This document shows positions 10,670-19,377 of a DNA stretch of 64,000 nt, piece by piece. Source of the DNA: Persicaria tinctoria (Eukaryota; Streptophyta; Magnoliopsida; Caryophyllales; Polygonaceae); the NCBI GenBank assembly GCA_037127255.1, contig JBANSL010000010.1, positions 33,520,120-33,584,119 on the forward strand, given 5' to 3'. How positions within the stretch are numbered: the first letter of the stretch is position 1; each line of letters begins with the position of its first letter. Below the pieces are notes generated by a model. It did no database searches. It had not been told where the DNA came from and saw only the letters and a program-made list of their open reading frames with translations. A program made the position numbers and the translations under genes.

Positions 10670-12381
10670 TCAAACTTGTGTTATCCGTTCTTTTCTCAAA
10701 TGAACAGGAAATGTATTACGAATAATATATGGATCCTTTCTTCTATAAGGACAGGTCTCTATTACATGTCCCTTTCTAGCACAATGGTGACATATAGGAG
10801 AGGTTCTGCTTCCTTTAGCCTTTACAAAAGTGGTAATGTGTTGCTTCTTTAAAAACTTTGGATTGTAACCAATACCACTTTTGTTTAAAGAGCTTTGTTG
10901 CTCACCCAACATTTTATCGAGAGTGCCTTTGGATTTGGTAAAACTTATGAGAGCTGTCTGTTGGTCTAGAATCTTATTATTCAGGGAGATCTTCTCGTTC
11001 TCTAAGTAATGATGCACATTTCTTAGAGAGGAGAGATCTTGCTTGAGTTCAGATTTCTCCGAATCAAGCGTCTTGACTTTAATGTCAAGACCTGCATAAG
11101 AAGCTTCAAGACCTTTGACCCTCATAGACAGATCCTCAATAGTTCTTTCCTGGTCCACAGTTCTCTTAATAAGAATGTTAGTTTGGGCAATAAGCTTCTC
11201 TTCATTGGCAATCATATTTGAAAGGAATTACGATAATACCTCTTTTGGACTTTTCATAAGTTCTCTTACAGTAGCTTCAAGCTTTTCATCGTGGGATCCA
11301 TCTTCTGAGGCCATAAGACAGATGTTGGCCTTCTCATCATCGGAGTCAGAGTCGGAATCACTCCAAGTAGCCACCATGGCTTTCTTCTTCCATTTGTCAC
11401 CTTTCTTGGGCTGGCTCTTTGTCTTTTGAGGGCAGTCCTTCACAAGATGATCTGTTTCACCACATTCAAAACAAGACAACGGTTTAGTCTTCTTTTCATA
11501 CTTGTTGTATTGAGGATTACCTCGAAACTTTGAAGACTCTGATCCATCCTTGTTGTTGAGTTGTTTCTTCATTTTGAGAATTCTAGCAAGGCCTCTTGTG
11601 ATAAGAGCAAAAGGATCATCCTCATCGTCATCCTCATCTTCGGAATCAGATCCATCCTTGGGCTCATCCTTCTTAGACTTGAGTGCTAAGTTCTTAGTGC
11701 TGGTTGGAAGTTCTCCATCGTCTTCATTAAGGATCATCTCATGCGTGATCAGCTTTCCAAGAAGGTCATCAAGGGGTAGAGTGGTGAGGTCCTGGGCTTC
11801 CTCTATAGCTGTTACTTTTGGACCCCATTTCTCCTTTGGAAGGCACCTCAGTATCTTCCTTACTTTCTCAACGTTGGTAAAGCTCTTGCCGAGAGAGTCA
11901 AGGTTGTTGGTGATTTTTGTGAATCGTGTGAACATGGCCTTGATCGACTCATCAGACTCTTAAAGAGCTCGTACTTTCGAAGGAAGATGCTGATCTTGGT
12001 GTCTTTTACTTGGCTCGTTCCTTCATAGGTGACGACCAACTTATCCCAAATCTCTTTAGCTGACCTACAAGAAGAGATACATTTAAACTCATCAGTGCTA
12101 AGACCACAATAAAGTAAGTTAATAGCCCTGTAGTTCTTGGAGATGGTTTCAAGATCTGCTTGGTTGTATTCAAACTCCTTCTTTTCAATTTTGGTGTCAT
12201 TTGACCCTTCCTTCTCTGGAATCTTCGGACCATTCTCTATAATGTTCCAAAGCTCTAGATCTTGGTCTATAATGAACATCTTCATCAAAGATCTCCAGTG
12301 GACAAAGTTGTTTCCTACAAAGAGTGGCGGTCTGCTTGTGGACCTTCCCTGTGCAAATCCTCCGCTTGCTTCACCATACAT
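10670..12381 (-). pseudogene. Copia A gag, two zinc knuckles, frameshifted
   Basis: Gag starts at 12,381 (MYGEASGGFAQGRS), just inside the primer-binding site. The capsid-like part has FVHWRSLMKMFI, SCRSAKEIWDKLVVTYEG and ISIFLRKYELFK. A frame change near 11,940 shifts reading to FTKITNNLDSLG and KVRKILRCLPKEKWGPK. Zinc knuckle 1 is CFECGETDHLVKDC near 11,440. A coiled-coil follows, and zinc knuckle 2 is CHHCARKGHVIETC near 10,760, after a second break at 11,215-11,228. The role is particle assembly and RNA packaging. The related pol-less gag copies at 17.9-24.2 kb share this arrangement. Confidence 0.85.
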
Positions 12382-12425
12382 GATCGAAAACTCACAAGAT
12401 TGTTAGATCAAAAACAGTGAGTAAA

Positions 12426-12437
12426 GCTCTGATACCA
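12426..12437 (-). promoter_or_regulatory. Primer-binding site of Copia A (tRNA iMet)
   Basis: Read on the minus strand this is TGGTATCAGAGC, complementary to the 3' end of initiator Met tRNA. It lies two bases inside the 5' LTR and fixes the element's orientation. Confidence 0.92.
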
Positions 12438-12439
12438 AT

Positions 12440-13448
12440 TGAAGGTTCGATAATATAAAAACAATGTAATAAGAAATACTCTAGAAGGGGGGTTGAATAG
12501 AGTATGCCCGTTTTTCGCAGAAAGTCTCAAGACTTTTGGAGCTTGTACCAAAACCTTTGAGATAAACCTGAATCACAAAGTTAAACAATTCGAACCAAGT
12601 GCGGAAATAAGGTAAAGCAATAAGTAGAGAACACGAGTAATTGTTTACGAGGTTCAGCGCAACTTGGCCTACGTCCCCGCCTAGGGTTCTTCCACAACCC
12701 TAGGATTCAAAGGCAATATTGAATGCTTAGCTTAGGATCCTAATAGCTCACCGAGAAGCCTCTCTCCTATACAATTGCAATCTAGTCAACTCACGTTCCC
12801 TTGGAGTCCTAGACCAATCTAGAAGAGCCCCACCTCTCTCAGCTATCTAGTACAATCCTCTAACTCTCGCAAATCAATAGCCTAGTGCAACTTCCCGAGT
12901 TGTAAACTCTCGAGTAACACTTGGAATAAATATATCCTATAAGCTCACAGTGACTCTCAAAGGCTTTGAAATAAACAACAAACTCTTGAGCGCTTAGCAG
13001 AGAGACACTTGGAAGACAGATCGCTTGAATGAATGAAAGCTCGTGTGTAGCACTTGTCTCTTCTGTCTTCTCCTTCCTTTCCTTTATATAATAGCATGGA
13101 GCATGAGGATCTTCAACACCAGATCTCCAACGGCTCTTTCCAATCAGTCATGATCTTCAATCTTCTATATATGGATACTTTGAAACGCCATGATCTATTT
13201 TGAACTGATCTCCTCAACATGTATAAGGAAGGATGTAATCTCGAATATACTTCCTGAAATGGTTAGTCTTTCATATATATATATATATATAATATAATGG
13301 AAGTATATAATAAGATAAAATAATATACGAATAATAAGATAGGTTTTGTATTTCATCAACTGTTAATGCTCCAAGGCCTTTGACACAAATATCCTGTCAA
13401 CGCCTTTGAAACATCTATTCCGATTTTCATCAAGGAAGGGAGTTATCA
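12440..13448 (-). repeat. 5' LTR of Copia A
   Basis: The 1,009-bp LTR begins TGAAGG and ends TTATCA (plus-strand reading). It is nearly identical to 3,746-4,800 apart from a shorter TA tract and a few substitutions. The exact GTAAA duplication follows at 13,449-13,453. Confidence 0.92.
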
Positions 13449-13453
13449 GTAAA
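13449..13453. repeat. Target-site duplication GTAAA (right)
   Basis: Exact partner of 3,741-3,745. Removing Copia A and one copy rejoins a short intron (about 86 bases) of the Ulp1 gene: the GT donor is at 13,457 and the AG acceptor at 3,665-3,664. Confidence 0.9.
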
Positions 13454-13457
13454 TAAC

Positions 13458-15858
13458 CTCGGATGACACCCAGTTGGTGGGTGATTGAAGTGTCCCAAAG
13501 AACTGCTTCGCCAGTAGGGTGCCTTCCACCGACCGGACGGGGTCACTTTCGTCCTTCATCCACGAAGCGAGCGCATCAGCATCTGCCCTGGTCGCCATGC
13601 CTAGCTCGACGACATCCATTGGCTTCTTGCCCACACGCGGCTTCTTCGCTTGCTGCGTTTCCTTCACCTGGGACAACGTATCAGGATGTTGACGGGTGCT
13701 TCTTCTCGGCCGTATGAGGGGCACCTCAGCCTCAACCTCAACATCAGAACCGGGTGCCACCAACTTCTCCTGCAACTTGAAGCCCATTGCGTATGACATG
13801 ACAGTAAACACAAATAACATGACATCAGTTATATAATCACATGACAGTCTCATGCGCAAACCTTTTCCTTGTCCTTCAACTTGTCCTCCTTCAATTTGGC
13901 CTTGGCCTTCAACTTGTCCTCCTTTCTCTTGTCTTTTCCCTCGCTCTTGTCCTTGTCCTTGTCCTTGTCATTGCTCTTATCCTTGTCCTTCCCTGATCTC
14001 TGAACCTCAGCACATGACCTCTGCGTAAATTAACATGACATATAGAATTACAAACATGACAGACATATGAATTGACATGACGATTATGATCTGATACCGG
14101 GGGAACCTTACCTCCTTGCCCAGACGTTCCTTGTCATTGTCGTCCTCCTCCTTGCCGTTATCCTTGTCCTTCACTGATCCCTGAACCTAAGCACATGACC
14201 TTTTATGAACATGACATATACTGGGATTGGCATGACATGTATTGATACTAACAGGACATACATTACTAACAACATGCCATTAATAGGAGATGACATGACG
14301 ATTGTGATCTAATACCAGGAGAACCTTACCTCCTTTCCCAAAACTTTCTCTCGCTCCTTCGACTCCCTAGTTCCCTTCCACCGCAGTTCCCTCCTCATGT
14401 TTTCAATCGCCTCATCAAGCGTCGCCATCTTCGAATTTACCTCCGCGGATATACTCCTCAGCATGTCGTCCATCTTTGCCACTAACCGTGACTCTATCTC
14501 TAATATGGTAGCTTGTGTCTGCGTGCCCTCCCCTGATTCTTGCGTTGACCCACTTTCTCCCTTTTGTTGTTTCTTTGCTGAGGGTTTGATATTTGCTGAT
14601 AAGAATGCCCGGGCTATGTCGTCGAAGAAGTTGTCCCGCTTGTCGTGAGTGTTTCGAGCATCGCGGTATAAACCGGTTGCTCTCTCCACATCATCGGGGA
14701 GCAGAAGAGGCCTCACTGCTGCAGGGTCATTGAAGTGCCCGAGCTCCTTCCCCTCCTGCATTCGGGTTTCGATTGAGGCATACTCGAGGTTCAGGTCTCT
14801 AAACTCGTATCGCAGACACCTAGGGTACAGCTTCTCGTCTATGACATTCGTGAATTGGTCGGCCATTGGAGTGAGGGCTTCGTACACCCATAGCTACAAT
14901 TACATATTGTCCAGTAAATAATCAGTTCCTGTCCAGTCAATAAATATAAGACTCCTAGTAAACGAGTATACAACGTCCAGTCATATCTGTGTACAAACCT
15001 GGAAGGCGAGAGGGAAACCCAGCAGGCAATAGGTCGGGCGTGCATTGGAGCTGCCCTCATCCCGTTGGAGCTTCCTCTCGATTGCACGGTTCAGGAACTT
15101 GTTCGTTCGCTCGTAGCAAAGCCGACCCCACGGAAACGCCAGGAACCTGTCAATGTCGCCGACAAGGTCGACCACCCACCCATGAATGTAGTTTTTGGGT
15201 TCCTTCCCGAACAATACTCCCTCGACCAGCATCAGTAGGACAAATTTCAACTTTCTAGTTGACGATTTGTCAGATGCTATCGCCACACGGAACTGTACCT
15301 CGAACTCAGACATCCTCATCTTTGAAACTCCAAAGAAATCATACACTGCCTTCTTGAACCCGTCGTCGTCCTCGGGCTCTTCGCCATAGCCACAGTTGAA
15401 ACCAGTGACAATGGCGAACTCAGCTATTGAGAACCTGACAACCGCTTCATGGATCTTGTACCATGTTTCATTCTCCTTCTTCGACTTCAATTGTCGTTGG
15501 AGAACATAGTGTACAAGTTGTCCCGAGAACTGGACCCTTGTGCCCAGTCTTGCAATGCCCCCAATGGGCTGTCGGTCAGGCGCTTCCAATGGGACTCGCT
15601 CAACCGGTTGTCAATGTTAACCAGGAGCCCCATCCGGGAGTGTTGGTTAATTTTTGCTTTGAAGTGTCTTTCTTCCTCTACGGCGTACACATCCTGCACA
15701 TACTTCAACATGTCAGCCATACTGCAGCATAACAATCACAACTTACATTACTCGAACGAAAGCCATATTACCGCGCCGGATGTTTGAGTTGTACGGTCTA
15801 CAATCTTCTTCATACTTCGCTGCGACATTTTTAATATTCACCAGATATCCTGCACAGT
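13458..15858 (-). pseudogene. DUF1985/Ulp1 gene, N-terminal and linker exons
   Basis: Exons read right to left. A short one near 15,850-15,775 encodes NIKNVAAKYEEDCRPYN. The next starts at 15,720 (MADMLKYVQDVYAVEEERH) and reads through LTDSPLGALQ; a frame change near 15,545 leads into the DUF1985 core to about 15,000 (VQFSGQLVHYVLQRQL, FSIAEFAIVTGFNCGYGEE, FVLLMLVEGVLFG, FPWGRLCYERTNKFL, YCLLGFPLAFQV). An exon at 14,887-14,312 encodes YEALTPMADQF with coiled coil. Two Lys/Asp-repeat exons lie at about 14,200-14,111 and 14,025-13,861. An exon ending at 13,458 reads NWVSSE before a GT donor. DUF1985 typically precedes the Ulp1 domain in plant transposon-borne proteins. The protease exons continue at 3,663 on the far side of Copia A. 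Confidence 0.75.
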
Positions 15859-16973
15859 GGAAGACCCAAATTCAGTATTCTACACATCAATTCTTCTCCC
15901 CCAACCCACGGTTCCCTTCATATCAATATCTACTGTAACATGACACAAACACAATTACACATGACAGACACACATATACACATGACATATGGTTGTGAAA
16001 ACATGACAGCATACTTATTCAATCTGTCCATCTCCATTTGCACACATGTCATCCTATTCCAGATAATGTCGATTCCACATAAACTTTTCACCCTTTCTAA
16101 AATTTTCCCTAACCCTAATGCACCGCATTTCATCCAATTTCCCCCAAACCTGAACGCATCTACAGTCACAAGCCCCATTTCGCCCAATTCCCCCCCAAAC
16201 TGAACGGATCTAGACTTCCCTTCTCCTCATAAGTTGGATTCAACAACACAGTTGCCCAATTTCCCTATTCCCAAAAATCCCCTTCTCTCCAGACGCGCAA
16301 ACCCCAGTACCCAAACTTTCCACCAATTGTTTTTAACTTGACGCCGGTTACTTCCTACATGACAGGGCGATATTGCGTACTGTCAACCCATTCGACCACT
16401 TCTTCCCATTTTCACACAATCCAAACCAGTTTTCGTTCTTCAAATCGGTTCCTCCCCTACCAATCGAAGCAAAACGTATTTAATCGGCATTGTAAGGGTT
16501 TACTTACTTCAAAGTCGGCGTCTTCATCTCCTCTTCTGCACTGTCGTCCTCTTCCTCGCCTTTGCTTCTTCTTTTCCTCTCTCGCTCTGTCGTCTCCTTC
16601 CTCTTCTTCTTCCTTCTCTTCTTGTTTTCCTCAGACTTGCATGTGGAACTGTTGGCCTCTCTCTCTCTGTTCCTCTTTTGTAAGCCATGAGAGGCAGATG
16701 GGGGTCGTCAGTTTTCAATTGAAACTGCTTCCTCTCTCACTCATCCACTCTCTCTCTCCACAATAACTTCCACTTGCCTCTCTCTCTCCACCCCGCTTCC
16801 TCTCTCTCTCCTCCTTTTACCTTCTCTCTCCTCTGTCCCGGTTAAATCCAACCGGCAAATATGCCATTTTTTGGTGGGGGGGGGGGGGGGGGTGTAACCT
16901 TTGCAAATGTTGTGGATAGGGGGTTAGGCAAGCAAACCATTTCGGGGCAAGGGTCATATAGTTTAATTCCCTC
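15859..16973. other. 5' flank of Ulp1 gene and right terminal region of Mutator-like element
   Basis: I can defend no gene here. 15,933-16,010 holds four CATGACA motifs; 16,500-16,830 is a TC-rich stretch; 16,876-16,893 is a run of about 18 G. The last 75 bases are the right terminal inverted repeat. The Ulp1 promoter should lie in this stretch. Confidence 0.5.
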
Positions 16974-16982
16974 TATCGTTTT

Positions 16983-17109
16983 TTTAGTTTAAATTTTTAG
17001 AAACATTTACATAATACGGCAATAAATAATACGATAACATCCGAAAAATATTATTAGTTTGCTTAGATGAATTTAAAATCCCGTGCGTGGCGCACGGGTT
17101 ATAGGCTAG
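16983..17109 (+). mobile_element. Helitron 3' terminus
   Basis: 17,080-17,098 is a perfect hairpin: CCCGTGCG, loop TGG, CGCACGGG. It is followed by TTATAGG and the terminal CTAG at 17,106-17,109, with T next. Hairpin plus CTRR end and A/T insertion site define plant Helitrons. The flanking LTR supports this: the uninterrupted copy reads caaata then tttgttataaaa at about 22,648-22,663, and the Helitron ends exactly between the A and T of that site. Its 5' TC end is not in the window. The Mutator-like element sits inside it, leaving only about 127 bases of Helitron tail here (the first nine bases after 16,973 are the presumed Mutator target duplication). Confidence 0.8.
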
Positions 17110-17480
17110 TTTGTTATAAAAGATAAAGCAAATAAATAAGAATATATTCAAATAACAAATATTTAAGTTGCTCCCTGATATTTGGTGCCGGCTTTGAATT
17201 TAATTTGAAGCAACATTTGTGAAACAAATATTTGAAATCATTAATAACCTGCACATGTTAGTCTTTAAAGCAAATCTTAATAACAACCAAATTTAATTAG
17301 ATTTAAACAAGACTTACAATATATATAATGATATAAACCATATATAATTTTGTGAGCCAAATAAATATAATAAATCACATAAATAATCTAATTGATATTT
17401 GTATAAAATAAATACTATATTTCTTTGTCTTCCATCATACTAACAAAAACATATAATATAACATCAAGATAGAGTCAACA
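17110..17480 (-). repeat. LTR fragment of pol-less Copia B
   Basis: It matches the right part of the full LTR at 21,653-23,023 (about 22,655-23,023) nearly base for base and ends in GAGTCAACA. The left part was separated by the Helitron insertion. The next bases, 17,481-17,490, give AGGGGGAGAT on the minus strand, the same polypurine tract as Copia A. Confidence 0.85.
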
Positions 17481-19299
17481 ATCTCCCCCTTGATGGAAGA
17501 CAAAACAAATATCAATTATGAAAATAAATATAGCACATGCGGAGCATAATATAACAAGCATAATTAAGCATCATATAGCATTTGTCCCCCTTTTTGTCTT
17601 CTAACAAGTAATGGAAGAAATCGAGTTTAAAAAAAAAGATATCACCAAAAAAAAAAATCATGTTACAATCAAGTTCTTGAAACTGATCTCAAGGCCTTGA
17701 GATGTTAGCAGACAACATTATAAGAACTAAAATTCATCAGTCATTGCTCCCCCTACGATAATGCTTCCGTGTTCAACATATCAAGCTCCAAAGAGAAATA
17801 CTAATTAGCAAAGAGAATCATTAGTAGCATATAATAAATATCATCTGAAAAATCATTTATCACCAAGAGCGATTGTTTCAATCCATTTATGCTCTTTGAT
17901 CTTGGTGACATCCTGCAAAACAATCAAAATTCAACCTTTTCAGCTAGACCAAGTTACAAACATAGATTCATAATCGGGATGGACCATGTTCGTTGGTCTA
18001 GTCACTTTAGGAACCCAAATTTGTTTTACATGTCCTTTTAAACATAATGGAAAAGTATTACGAATTATATAAGGATCATTTCTACGATAAGGACAAGTAG
18101 TCTTGACATGACCCTTCTTAGAACAAAAATAACATATGGGTGTGCGCCAATTCCCTTTGGCTTTCACAAAAGTGGTAGGGGCTTTCTTTGGAAAATTCTT
18201 GTTGTATCTAATACCACTTTTGTTGAGGGATGATTGGTGCTCACCTAACATCCTATCGAGATTGGCCTTGGAATGGGTAAAACGGACAAGTGATGTATGC
18301 TGGTCTCTACACTTCTCAACCAACGAGATCTTTTCTTTCTCTAATTCCTTGGTGTAAAGATGATGTGAGCCCAATTCGCCATATTTTATAGTTACTTTTA
18401 TATCGTTTTATGCATGCATTTCATACATTTGGGCTAGATTAATACAAAATCTGTGTAGTTTACACTTATTTTCCAATTATGGAGGTCTACACAAGTTTTT
18501 GTTATATTTCGCAAAAATCGGACGCACTTTGGAGCTTAAAGGATACTCATAAAGAAGCTAAGGATGGTGCAGCTAGAGAAAACGCCATTTTTCACCATTC
18601 ATCAGTCTGAATCAAGCTTTTATGTCTTCATGAGAGTTGTAGCCCTCGAAAATAGGTTTCCAACGCATGGTCATATGCGTCAATCCGACGAACGAGGACT
18701 CGGGAAAGTGCGTTTCAAGAACAGAGCAGAAAGCTGAGAGCTGTCACATTTGCTCGACATCGACCAAATTGGTCAAAGTCGACCAAGCCCAAATCGAGCT
18801 GGAGTCCCAGAAATCGACAAGAATGCTAAGCCAAGAAGAATTCAAGTCGATATCGACCAGTTCAAGTCGATATCGAGTAAAAGTTGGTCGATTTTCACTT
18901 CTGGAGCCGAGATCGAGTAGCTGAGCTGAAACTGAGGAAATGTTGGTCGATATCGAGGAAACTACTCGATTTCGAGTTGGACAACAGTGGCCGAAATCGA
19001 GCTTAACCGAGTTCTTGTTAAGATTCTATCTCGAATCCGATGGAGATATTTTCGAGAGCAAATTCCATCAAGATCTATCAAGTTCTATCAAGAGGAAGAG
19101 ATATTTACCTACATTAGATATAATTCCTTTTTGGATTTATTTATTTATTTCCATGTTTTAATATTTAGATAAAAAATAGATAGATATAGATTTAGATATA
19201 GTTTTCTTTCCTAATTAGAGAAGGAATGAAGCCTATAAATAAAGCCTTAGGGGCTGATTCAATCATACAATTCAATTCCAGAGAAGGATAAGAGGTAGT

Positions 19300-19377
<78 letters not shown>

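Larger units (their letters stand above)
3746..13448 (-). mobile_element. Copia LTR retrotransposon A, Sirevirus-like, nested in Ulp1 gene intron
   Basis: This is a complete element in minus orientation: 5' LTR 12,440-13,448, primer-binding site 12,426-12,437, gag, protease, integrase, RT and RNase H, a third ORF, polypurine tract 4,801-4,810, and 3' LTR 3,746-4,800. The LTRs begin TGAAGG and end TTATCA, and a GTAAA target-site duplication flanks them. By eye the LTRs differ at about six positions plus the length of a TA microsatellite, which implies a young insertion. Even so, gag and pol carry several frame breaks (near 11,940, 10,280, 8,650 and 8,545). Sirevirus traits are the protease motif with GCSRHMSG, two gag zinc knuckles, and the long coiled-coil ORF after pol. 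Confidence 0.92.
1..16973 (+). mobile_element. Mutator-like element (copy 1), left end outside window, hosting captured genes
   Basis: The right terminus is placed at 16,973 because 16,900-16,973 matches by eye the right terminal inverted repeat of the complete copy at 45,433-49,285 (shared blocks around ttgcaaat, tggata, aaaccatttcgg and aattccctc). Positions 25-90 also match 45,885-45,970 of that copy, so the left end should lie about 450 bases before this window. Cargo in order: Agenet gene (minus), MURA N-terminal fragment (plus), DUF1985/Ulp1 gene (minus). Neither copy shows the MURA catalytic core, so both look non-autonomous. Gene-carrying Mutator-like elements with Ulp1-type proteases are known in plants (the KIUP/Kaonashi type); assignment to that type is inference. 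A Sirevirus-like Copia is nested at 3,746-13,448. Confidence 0.7.

Noticed and set aside
13446..13859. Frame starting MRMRLSCDYITDV as a gene start
   Set aside because: Its first 25 codons are intron containing CATGACA words; the real exon starts after an AG near 13,780.
16524..16766. Possible extra coding exon in the Arg-rich or Ser-rich frames
   Set aside because: A TC-rich tract gives open frames on both strands with no splice context or motif.
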